From contig NZ_KE386491.1 in assembly GCF_000427405.1 (NCBI RefSeq), forward strand, positions 5,115,047-5,179,046: a stretch of 64,000 nucleotides of DNA, given 5' to 3'. The DNA comes from Flectobacillus major DSM 103 (lineage in GTDB: Bacteria > Bacteroidota > Bacteroidia > Cytophagales > Spirosomataceae). Positions 52,915-60,544 of the stretch are shown here, piece by piece. The notes below the pieces were generated by a model, which was not told the origin of the DNA, ran no database searches, and worked only from the letters and a program-made list of their open reading frames with translations. Within the stretch, counting starts at the first letter, position 1; each line of letters begins with the position of its first letter. The translations under genes were made by a program, and so were the position numbers.

Positions 52915-54031
52915 ATCTTACATCTTTTTTCCGATTACGCTGATAGTCTTCAAAAATAAAATCACCAAGCCCTTTTAGCGAAGAATAGTAAGCTCGGCCG
53001 TTATTAATTTTAGTAAACTCCTGCACAAACTCTTTGAGGTACTCGTCACGGGCAATCATAAAAGTGGTAACAGGTATTTTGAGCCTTCGGCACTGAGCCG
53101 CCAGAGTGAGAGTTTTGTTGAGGATTTTTTTGTCGAGGCCAAAGCTATTTTTATAATATCGAATACCCTCTTTGAGGCAAGTAGGTTTACCGTCGGTAAT
53201 CATAAAAATTTGTTTATTTTTATTTTTACGTCTTCTTAACAAATCCATAGCCAATTCTAGCCCTGCCACAGTATTGGTATGAAATGGCCCCACCTCCAAA
53301 TAAGGCAAATCCTTGACCTGAATCTGCCAAGCGTCGTTGCCAAAAACAATTACATCGAGGGTATCTTTGGGGTATTTGGTCATAATCAATTCCGACAAAG
53401 CCATAGCTACTTTTTTGGCAGGAGTAATACGGTCTTCGCCATATAGAATCATCGAATGCGAAATATCAATCATTAAAACCGTAGAGGTTTGAGCTTTATA
53501 TTCCTTATCCATAATTTCCAAATCATTTTCGGTTAGCATAAAATTCTCAAAACCATTATTGATTTGGGCATTTCTGATAGATTCGGTCATGGCAATTTGT
53601 TCAAGTGAATCGCCAAACTGAAATTCACGGCGGTCGGTATTCATTTCGTCGCCAGTACCTTGGTAGGGTGTTCGGTGGTTGCCCGAATTACCAGTTTTTT
53701 TGAGTTTGCCAAAAATTTCCTCCAACGACTGTTTCCGAATACTCTGCTCGCCCTTGGCAGTAAGAATTTCGGCTTGTTGGCCATCTTCATTTTTTTCTTC
53801 TCGAATATAGCCTTTGGCCTTGAGGTCGTCTATAAAATCGGCAATACCATACGAATCATCCGTAAGGTTGTATTGCTGGTCTAATTGAGTAAGCCACGAC
53901 AACGCCTCCGACACATTGCCTGCTGTCATCGTTACCAATTGATTAAAAATATCTAATAATTGGTCGAACTTGGCTTTTTGTCCCTGGTCATTTTCTTGAG
54001 GGATAAATTCAGAAAAGCGGTATCCTAGCAT
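52913..54031 (-). CDS. von Willebrand factor A domain protein
   Basis: A 372-residue cytoplasmic protein. Residues about 1-165 are helical and charged. The C-terminal VWA domain (about 180-372) has the MIDAS metal-site pattern VLMIDISHSMILYGEDRITPAKKVAMAL (DxSxS as DISHS), a Thr in GPFHTNTVAGLELAM and an Asp in IFMITDGKPTC. It lies 337 bp upstream of the MoxR-type ATPase gene on the same strand. AAA+/VWA pairs (Mg chelatase I/D, CoxD/CoxE, RavA/ViaA) work as ATPase plus metal-dependent adaptor, so a joint function is likely; which complex they act on is unknown. Confidence 0.87.
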   Translation of the reverse strand: MLGYRFSEFIPQENDQGQKAKFDQLLDIFNQLVTMTAGNVSEALSWLTQLDQQYNLTDDSYGIADFIDDLKAKGYIREEKNEDGQQAEILTAKGEQSIRKQSLEEIFGKLKKTGNSGNHRTPYQGTGDEMNTDRREFQFGDSLEQIAMTESIRNAQINNGFENFMLTENDLEIMDKEYKAQTSTVLMIDISHSMILYGEDRITPAKKVAMALSELIMTKYPKDTLDVIVFGNDAWQIQVKDLPYLEVGPFHTNTVAGLELAMDLLRRRKNKNKQIFMITDGKPTCLKEGIRYYKNSFGLDKKILNKTLTLAAQCRRLKIPVTTFMIARDEYLKEFVQEFTKINNGRAYYSSLKGLGDFIFEDYQRNRKKDVR

Positions 54032-54636
54032 AGTGAATAAGGGGTTATGTGCAATACCTGAGCTATAAGTAATTGAGTCAATCAGGAAGTGTGTGTATTA
54101 GTCATTAACCAATGCCTACCAAGGTACAAGGCTATAGTAAGGTATTGAGGTTTTATATAAGTAGCCTTTGGATACTTTGCTAATACTTTGTGCCTAAATC
54201 CATTATATTTTATTTTACTCATGTACTTACAGCATTATGCAGGCTTTTTGTTTTTAAATCCTAAAAAAGGCAATATATTGTTGAAGAACCAAGCCTTTTG
54301 AGCGTTAATTCAATAATAGACTAACAAAAATAATAGGCTTCGGGTTTCCAGAATTTCACTCCATAAATATCCAATAACCATAATATTTTGTTTTGCATAG
54401 CCACTTTGTCATTTATTTATACCGTTATTTGAATTTTTGACAGGAAAAATGTTCTATTTAGGTCAAAATTTAACAAAAGATTATTGTATCAAAAGGGATA
54501 ACAATCCATGAAGTATTACCAGCCTTTGGCTATATTTGTGATTCCAACTAAACAATCAAACTGCTGTTGTAAAGCAGACAGGAGCATTTAAAGAGGACAT
54601 CTATATCTCAAAAATGGCTTCTACAATATCTAAGAT
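54032..54636. other. Divergent region between VWA gene and thrA
   Basis: 605 bp without a larger gene. It holds a TATATTTG box (54531-54538), a small hairpin CTGCT/AGCAG (54563-54579) and a nine-codon ORF that overlaps the thrA start. No rho-independent terminator that could serve as an attenuator was found. Confidence 0.55.
54531..54538 (+). promoter_or_regulatory. -7 promoter box for thrA
   Basis: TATATTTG is a full match to TAnnTTTG, 98 bp before thrA, leaving a leader of about 90 nt. No clear -33 TTG at the usual spacing. Confidence 0.4.
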
Positions 54637-54640
54637 ATGA
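54614..54640 (+). CDS. Possible leader mini-ORF overlapping thrA start
   Basis: ATG, seven sense codons (Ala-Ser-Thr-Ile-Ser-Lys-Ile) and TGA; the stop overlaps the thrA ATG (ATGA). Upstream AAAGAGGA could be a weak ribosome-binding site. It would couple translation to thrA and contains one Thr and two Ile codons, the end products of the pathway. It may be chance. Confidence 0.3.
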   Translation: MASTISKI

Positions 54641-57093
54641 AAGTATTAAAATTCGGAGGAACGTCTTGTGGAACGGTTGAAAGTATTCAATCGGTTCTAG
54701 GCATCATCAAGGGCAACCTTGAAAAAGGAGAAAAATCAGCCGTAGTATTCTCGGCAATGGGCGGCGTTACCAACCAGCTTATTGAAACAGGAAAACGTGC
54801 CTCGGTAGGCGATACCAGTTATTTCGACTTGGTAAAAGCTATTGAAGACCGTCATTTTGGTGTAGTTCGTGCACTTATCGACGTAAAAGCACAGTCCAAG
54901 GTATTTGCTAATATCCGAACGATTATCAACGAGTTAGAAGACCTTCTCAAAGGGGTTTCGCTAATTCGTGAGATTTCTCCTCGTACCGCCGACCTTATTG
55001 TAAGTTTTGGCGAACGCTTATCTACTACTTTGATTTATGAAATTCTTCATGCTCAGGGTGTCGACTGCCAGTTTTTAGATGCTCGTAAGGTGATTCGTAC
55101 CAACGATACCTTTGGTATGGCAGAAGTAGATTTTGCGGTTACGAATCAGCAAATCCAAACGCATTTTTCTAAGTCCAAATCATTGCAATTGATTACGGGC
55201 TTTATTGGCTCGACCGATAAAGGCGAAACTACAACCCTTGGCCGTGGTGGTTCTGATTATACAGGGTCTATTTTTGGAGCAGCGTTGAATGCCACCGAAA
55301 TAGAAATCTGGACAGACGTAGACGGCATGATGACCGCCGACCCAAGAAAGGTGAAAAATGCCTTTACTATTCCGACAATCACTTATTCGGAGGCAATGGA
55401 ACTTACGCACTTTGGGGCTAAAGTCATTTACCCGCCATCGTTGCAGCCTGCTTTTGCCAAAAATATCCCTATTCGGGTACTCAATACCTTTAACCCTAGC
55501 TTTGTCGGGACAGTTGTAAGTCGCGAAGCCGAACCTAGCGAATACATTATTACTGGTATTAGTTCGATAGACAACCTTGCCTTGGTCAATCTTCAAGGGT
55601 CGGGTATGATCGGTGTTGCGGGGGTGTCGGGTAAGTTATTTACAATTTTGGCCAAAAACAAAATATCGGTTGTACTGATTTCGCAAGCTTCTTCAGAACA
55701 CTCTATTTGCTTTGCCATCGACCCTCAGTTTTCAGACCAAGTTCGTCAGATTTTAGAAACAGAATTTGCCAACGAAATAGCCATAGGCGATATTGAAGGA
55801 ATCGAAATTCAGGAAAATCTTTCCGTAATTGCTGTTGTTGGCGAAGGAATGCGTCGCCATACAGGGGTGAGCGGTAAGCTATTCTCGGTTTTGGGTAAAA
55901 ATGGTATCAATATCGTGGCTACAGCACAAGGGTCGTCCGAACTGAACATTTCGGTTGTTATCGAGAAAAAGGATATTTCAAAAGCACTCAATGTGATTCA
56001 TGATACTTTCTTCTTCTCGCAGGTCAAAACCTTAAATTTATTTTTGGTAGGTACTGGACTAATAGGAAAAACTCTCTTAAATCAACTTACAGGGCAAGCC
56101 AATTATTTGTCCAAATATAAAGCCCTGAAAGTCAATCTTGTGGGTGTAATGAATTCTCGTAAGATGTTGATTAATGCCGAAGGGATTTCAATGGACTCTT
56201 GGCAAGAAGCTGTTGAAAGTACAGGCAAATCAGCCGAGTTGTGGGCATTTGTAGAAGAAGCCAAACGACTCAACTTACCTAATTCGGTATTTGCTGATTG
56301 TACCGCCGACAAAAATATTCATAATTATTATTTAGGGCTTTTTGAGGCCAATATTTCGGTGGTAACTCCCAACAAAGTAGCCAATTCGGGTAGGTACGAA
56401 GACTACGCTTTGTTGCACAGAACAGCCCTGAAAAAAGGTGTTAAGTTTTTGTACGAAACCAATGTAGGGGCAGGATTACCTGTGATCAATACGCTGCAAG
56501 GGTTGATTTCGTCGGGCGACCGTTTTGAAAAAATCGAAGGTGTACTTTCAGGAACGTTGTCGTATATTTTCAACAACTTCAAAAAAGGTGTCAAATTTGC
56601 CGATATTGTTCGTGAAGCTAAAGCCAAAGGCTATACTGAGCCCGACCCACGTGAAGATTTGAGCGGGATGGATGTGGCTAGAAAAATTTTGATATTAGGA
56701 CGAGAAATTGGTCTTAAAATCGAACCAGAAGATGTTACAATACAAAAACTTCTTCCCGAAAACTGTGAAAAAGCACCTACTGTCGACGACTTTTTCCACG
56801 AACTAGAGGTATCGAACGAATATTTCGAGAAAATGGTAGACGAAGCCGAAGCCAAAGGCGAGGTACTTCGCTTTATTGCTACTTTAGAAAACAACGCCAT
56901 TACGATTGGTGTACGGAGTATCGGTAAAACGCATCCATTTTATATGATGGACGGAGCCGACAACGTAATTTCGTTTACCACCAAACGCTACCACGATCGC
57001 CCCTTGGTAATCAAAGGGCCAGGAGCTGGGGCCGAAGTAACAGCCTCGGGGGTATTTGCCGATATTGTAGCTATCGGAGCGTATTTGGCATAA
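54637..57093 (+). CDS. thrA: Bifunctional aspartate kinase / homoserine dehydrogenase
   Basis: Catalyses the first and third steps of the aspartate pathway to threonine and methionine. Residues 1-290 are aspartokinase (MKVLKFGGTSCGTVESI, FGERLS, TTLGRGGSDYTGSI, WTDVDGMMTADPR), followed by two ACT regulatory domains (about 310-460: MIGVAGVSGKLFTILAKNKISV and HTGVSGKLFSVLGKNGINI). Residues about 465-818 are homoserine dehydrogenase (NLFLVGTGLIGKTLLNQL, VTPNKVANSG, GVLSGTLSYIFNNF, DPREDLSGMDVARKILIL). Length 818 is standard for ThrA. Feedback by threonine through the ACT domains is expected for the family. thrB follows after 49 bp. Confidence 0.97.
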   Translation: MKVLKFGGTSCGTVESIQSVLGIIKGNLEKGEKSAVVFSAMGGVTNQLIETGKRASVGDTSYFDLVKAIEDRHFGVVRALIDVKAQSKVFANIRTIINELEDLLKGVSLIREISPRTADLIVSFGERLSTTLIYEILHAQGVDCQFLDARKVIRTNDTFGMAEVDFAVTNQQIQTHFSKSKSLQLITGFIGSTDKGETTTLGRGGSDYTGSIFGAALNATEIEIWTDVDGMMTADPRKVKNAFTIPTITYSEAMELTHFGAKVIYPPSLQPAFAKNIPIRVLNTFNPSFVGTVVSREAEPSEYIITGISSIDNLALVNLQGSGMIGVAGVSGKLFTILAKNKISVVLISQASSEHSICFAIDPQFSDQVRQILETEFANEIAIGDIEGIEIQENLSVIAVVGEGMRRHTGVSGKLFSVLGKNGINIVATAQGSSELNISVVIEKKDISKALNVIHDTFFFSQVKTLNLFLVGTGLIGKTLLNQLTGQANYLSKYKALKVNLVGVMNSRKMLINAEGISMDSWQEAVESTGKSAELWAFVEEAKRLNLPNSVFADCTADKNIHNYYLGLFEANISVVTPNKVANSGRYEDYALLHRTALKKGVKFLYETNVGAGLPVINTLQGLISSGDRFEKIEGVLSGTLSYIFNNFKKGVKFADIVREAKAKGYTEPDPREDLSGMDVARKILILGREIGLKIEPEDVTIQKLLPENCEKAPTVDDFFHELEVSNEYFEKMVDEAEAKGEVLRFIATLENNAITIGVRSIGKTHPFYMMDGADNVISFTTKRYHDRPLVIKGPGAGAEVTASGVFADIVAIGAYLA

Positions 57094-57142
57094 ATAAACC
57101 AGTGGTAATATTTCCACATAATTGCTGTTGACTTAACATACA

Positions 57143-58078
57143 ATGACAGATTCGATAAAAGTATTTGCCCCTGCAACAGTTGCTAATGTTGCCTGTGGTT
57201 TTGATATATTTGGTTTTGCAGTTGATAACCCTGGCGATGAGCTTATCCTTAAAAAGTCGACTAATAGGGGGGTCAAAATCAATAAAATAGAGGGCGACGA
57301 CGGGCGTTTGCCTTTGGATGCAAGCAAAAATACTGCAGGTATTGCAATTCTAAAGTTTTTGGAAGCCATAGGCGAGGAGGGACAAGGCTTTGAAATGGAC
57401 TTGAAAAAACTCATGCCATTGGGGTCGGGACTTGGCTCGTCGGCGGCTTCGTCGGTAGCAGGTGTTTTTGCTGCTAACGAACTTATGGGGCGACCTTTGG
57501 CTCAGAAAGACCTATTGCCTTTTGCTATGGAGGGCGAATTTATTGCTTGTGGGTCGGCTCATGCCGATAACGTTGGGCCTAGCCTTATGGGCGGGTTTGT
57601 TGTAATTAGGAGCTACGACCCTCTGGACATTATTCAGCTCAAAACTCCCAAAGAGTTATACGCTACAATTGTGCATCCGCATATCGAGGTGAATACCAAA
57701 GATGCCCGCAATATTTTGAAAAGAGAGATTTCTTTGAAAAATACTATCACTCAGATGGGAAACGTGGCTGGTTTGGTGGCAGGCTTGATGCTACCCGACT
57801 ATGATCTAATTTCTCGTTCGTTAGTAGATGTAATCATAGAGCCAATTCGTTCAATCTTAATTCCTCAGTTTGACGATGTTAAAAATGCAGCTTTAGAAAA
57901 CGGTGCTTTAGGATGCTCTATATCTGGTTCAGGGCCTTCGATGTTTGCTTTGTCGAAAGATTTATTTACCGCCAATCGTGTGGGTAAAGCCATGCAAGAT
58001 GGTTTTGCCAAAGTGGGTATTGGTTCTGAATGTTATGTGTCAGGTATCAATCAAGCAGGGCCTGTGGTATTAGGATAA
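57143..58078 (+). CDS. thrB: Homoserine kinase
   Basis: Phosphorylates homoserine with ATP, the step before threonine synthase. GHMP kinase fold of 311 residues: VFAPATVANVACGFDIFGFAVD, the ATP-binding glycine loop LMPLGSGLGSSAASSVAG, EGEFIACGSAHADNVGPSLMGG, and the C-terminal GCSISGSGPSMFAL. Complete. thrC is expected next but is not in the window; copy C of the repeat begins at the stop codon. Confidence 0.97.
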   Translation: MTDSIKVFAPATVANVACGFDIFGFAVDNPGDELILKKSTNRGVKINKIEGDDGRLPLDASKNTAGIAILKFLEAIGEEGQGFEMDLKKLMPLGSGLGSSAASSVAGVFAANELMGRPLAQKDLLPFAMEGEFIACGSAHADNVGPSLMGGFVVIRSYDPLDIIQLKTPKELYATIVHPHIEVNTKDARNILKREISLKNTITQMGNVAGLVAGLMLPDYDLISRSLVDVIIEPIRSILIPQFDDVKNAALENGALGCSISGSGPSMFALSKDLFTANRVGKAMQDGFAKVGIGSECYVSGINQAGPVVLG

Positions 58079-58288
58079 TGCTTTGCGGCCAAAGATGTGT
58101 CATACTAACATTTAACATGCAAAAGGCGTTCGAAATTAGTTTTTCGAACGCCTTTTGCATGAATAGCCCCTAATTTTCTATCATTTGAGCGATTGTTAAG
58201 CTCATTTGACAACCTCCCTTATGAATCCCAACAAACACAAATAGGAGAGCTCTTTTAATATTCCTTAAAATTCGAGATGACTCATGTT
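58079..58288 (-). repeat. Dispersed intergenic repeat, copy C (inverted)
   Basis: Same family as copies A and B but in opposite orientation: reading the minus strand gives AACATGAGTCATCT at the left end, then AATTTTAAGGAATATTAAAAGA, CTCCTATTTGTGTTTG, GGGATTCATAAGG, GAAAATTAGGGGCTATTC, the hairpin and ACACATCTTTGGCCG. Its right end is cut at the thrB stop codon. It lies between convergent thrB and the VanZ-like gene. A 12-codon ORF (58170-58205) inside is not conserved in A or B. Confidence 0.85.
58116..58161. terminator. Core hairpin of repeat copy C
   Basis: A perfect 20-bp stem beginning CATGCAAAAGGCGTTCGAAA, with its exact reverse complement after TTAGTT. It is the best-preserved version of the family hairpin and starts 37 bp after thrB. 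Confidence 0.9.
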
Positions 58289-58337
58289 TTTTGTAGTTCA
58301 ATAGTTATTATCGGCACTATATTGCATATTTAGGGGC

Positions 58338-58706
58338 TTATTCTTTTTCTACTAGTTTTGCTTTATGAATAGCTAAAAATACAATAATACCCAGTATTAC
58401 GCCAATTGTATCGGCTACAGCATCGTACCAATCGAACGAACGATGAAAAGATTCAGGTAATATACTTTGCCAAAACTCGATACCTATACCAAACAGAATA
58501 CCTGCTATAAAGGTGAAAAAGGTATTTCTGAATGAGTAAATCGTTAAAAATGACCATACTCCAAATGCAATAAAATGTTCAGCTTTGTCACTGAAACCTA
58601 AGTTTTGAGGTAATTCATGACTGGGTATAGAGCATAAAACCAATATCATGATACCACATATTATAGAAAGCGACTTGTTTTTTAGAAGAGTATCTAAGGT
58701 TTTCAT
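58338..58706 (-). CDS. VanZ-like membrane protein
   Basis: A 122-residue protein with four hydrophobic segments (LSIICGIMILVLCSIP, HFIAFGVWSFLTIYS, FFTFIAGILFGIGIEFWQ, TIGVILGIIVFLAI). The family pattern is seen in FSDKAEHFIAFG, IEFWQSILP and RSFDWYDAVADTIG. VanZ-like proteins are widespread; only some relate to teicoplanin resistance, and this one need not. The function here is unknown. It is monocistronic, divergent from the hexosaminidase gene. Confidence 0.87.
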   Translation of the reverse strand: MKTLDTLLKNKSLSIICGIMILVLCSIPSHELPQNLGFSDKAEHFIAFGVWSFLTIYSFRNTFFTFIAGILFGIGIEFWQSILPESFHRSFDWYDAVADTIGVILGIIVFLAIHKAKLVEKE

Positions 58707-58861
58707 TTTGAAAAAAATTTAATTATTAAGGTAAATGGTATATTTAATCGGCAATATAATACGTATATTGAAAAATATTTTAAATATTTCGGTTAAAAAA
58801 AGATACACATTGGCATTTTTTCACATACCTTTGAAGCAACAATTTACCAAACCGATTTCTA

Positions 58862-60475
58862 ATGAAAAAAATACTTTCCTTAATTTGCTTTTGGGTAGGT
58901 TCTCATTTTATTACTGCTCAAAACACGTATAACATTATTCCATTGCCACAAAAGCTAGAGCAAAAAACAGGTGCTTTTTCCATTAGCCCCAAAACCAACG
59001 TAGTAACAAGTACCAACGATGATGATTTTACGCATGTGGCTCAGTTGTTAATCGACCAGCTCAATTTGGTATCAGGTACTACCCGCAAACTTGTTGTAGG
59101 AAATAAAAGTGTTGCTAATAATAGCATCCAGTTTTTCAAAAATGAGCAAATAGCAGAAGAAGGATATGTCTTGAATGTAAGTAGCAAAAACATTAGTATT
59201 TCGGCCAAAACAGGCAAGGGTGCGTTTTATGGCTTACAAAGTTTGCTACAATTGATGCCAAATCAAATTTTTGGCCAAGAAAAAGTTAGCAATATTAATT
59301 GGACAGTACCCAACTGTACAATCGAAGATGCTCCACGTTATTCTTACCGTGGGCTGCATCTGGATGTAGGCCGCCATTTTTTCCCTGTGTCATTTATCAA
59401 AAAATATATCGACCTTATTGCCCTTCACAAATTAAATACTTTTCACTGGCATTTAACAGAAGACCAAGGCTGGAGAATTGAAATTAAGAAATATCCGAAA
59501 CTTACGCAGATTTCGTCGAAACGCAAAGAAACCGTAGTTGGACGTGCCTATTCAAAGAAATTTGACGGACAAGAGTACGGTGGTTTCTATACTCAAGACG
59601 AAGTAAAAGAAGTTGTAGCGTATGCCAAATCAAAGTTTGTAACAGTTATTCCTGAAATAGAAATGCCAGGCCACTCGCAAGCAGTGTTGGCAGCGTATCC
59701 AGAATTTGGCTGTAATCCAGACAAAATTTACCAAGTAGCTACCGATTGGGGTGTTTACGAAGACGTATTTTGTCCACGAGAAGAAACATTTACTTTCCTA
59801 GAAAATGTTTTGACAGAAGTAATGGACTTGTTCCCTAGCCAGTATATCCATATTGGGGGTGACGAATGCCCGAAAAAACAATGGAAAGAAAGCCGTTTTT
59901 GCCAAGATATTATTCAACGCAATGGCCTAAAAGATGAGCATGGTTTGCAAAGTTATTTTATTGGCCGTATTGATAAATTTATTACCTCGAAAGGACGTAA
60001 AATGATTGGTTGGGACGAAATTTTGGAAGGTGGCTTGTCGCCCAATGCAACAGTAATGTCGTGGAGAGGTACAGAAGGAGGAATTGCAGCGGCTAAAGAA
60101 AACCACGATGCAATTATGACCCCAGGAAGTCATGTGTATTTAGACCACTATCAGGCCGACCCCAAAACAGAACCTTTGGCTATTGGAGGGTTTACTACTT
60201 TGGAGAGAATATATTCTTATGAACCAACGCCTACAGACTTGACACCAGAGCAACAAAAGCACATTATTGGTGTTCAGGCTAATGTTTGGACAGAATACAT
60301 GAAAACTAGCGATTACGTAGAATATATGGTTTTTCCAAGAGCATCGGCGTTGGCTGAAGTAGCATGGACACCCAAAGAAAGTAAAAATTATGACCATTTT
60401 GCTAAACGAATGAAAGCTCATGCTGGTCGTTTAGAAAAGCTACATGTTAATTTTTACAAGGGCTTTTTAAAATAG
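58862..60475 (+). CDS. GH20 beta-N-acetylhexosaminidase
   Basis: Removes terminal beta-linked GlcNAc/GalNAc from glycans such as chitin or peptidoglycan fragments. After a signal peptide (MKKILSLICFWVGSHFITAQ) come the GH20b alpha/beta domain (about 22-155, YNIIPLPQKLEQ) and the GH20 barrel (about 158-510): APRYSYRGLHLDVGRHFFPV, HKLNTFHWHLTEDQGWRIEIK, IPEIEMPGHSQAVLAAYPE and HIGGDECPKKQW with the catalytic pair Asp334-Glu335. Length 537; no sorting domain or lipobox, so periplasmic or released. It is followed by a terminator. Confidence 0.95.
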   Translation: MKKILSLICFWVGSHFITAQNTYNIIPLPQKLEQKTGAFSISPKTNVVTSTNDDDFTHVAQLLIDQLNLVSGTTRKLVVGNKSVANNSIQFFKNEQIAEEGYVLNVSSKNISISAKTGKGAFYGLQSLLQLMPNQIFGQEKVSNINWTVPNCTIEDAPRYSYRGLHLDVGRHFFPVSFIKKYIDLIALHKLNTFHWHLTEDQGWRIEIKKYPKLTQISSKRKETVVGRAYSKKFDGQEYGGFYTQDEVKEVVAYAKSKFVTVIPEIEMPGHSQAVLAAYPEFGCNPDKIYQVATDWGVYEDVFCPREETFTFLENVLTEVMDLFPSQYIHIGGDECPKKQWKESRFCQDIIQRNGLKDEHGLQSYFIGRIDKFITSKGRKMIGWDEILEGGLSPNATVMSWRGTEGGIAAAKENHDAIMTPGSHVYLDHYQADPKTEPLAIGGFTTLERIYSYEPTPTDLTPEQQKHIIGVQANVWTEYMKTSDYVEYMVFPRASALAEVAWTPKESKNYDHFAKRMKAHAGRLEKLHVNFYKGFLK

Positions 60476-60500
60476 ATACCCAATTTTCCTATAAATATAC

Positions 60501-60538
60501 AGAGGTCAGCAGTTAGCACTGTCTGACCTCTTCTTTTT
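60501..60538. terminator. Terminator between hexosaminidase and histidine kinase genes
   Basis: AGAGGTCAG pairs with CTGACCTCT, extended inside by AGT/ACT, followed on the plus strand by TCTTTTTGT. It fills the 69-bp convergent gap. Confidence 0.85.
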
Positions 60539-60544
60539 GTAAAA

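Noticed and set aside
58170-58205. 12-codon ORF with a GGAGG upstream inside repeat copy C (minus strand)
   Set aside because: The corresponding stretches of copies A and B lack the ATG and keep no shared reading frame, so the repeat is not coding.
58338-58706. Glycopeptide resistance gene
   Set aside because: VanZ-like proteins are common without vanHAX; no resistance cluster is present.
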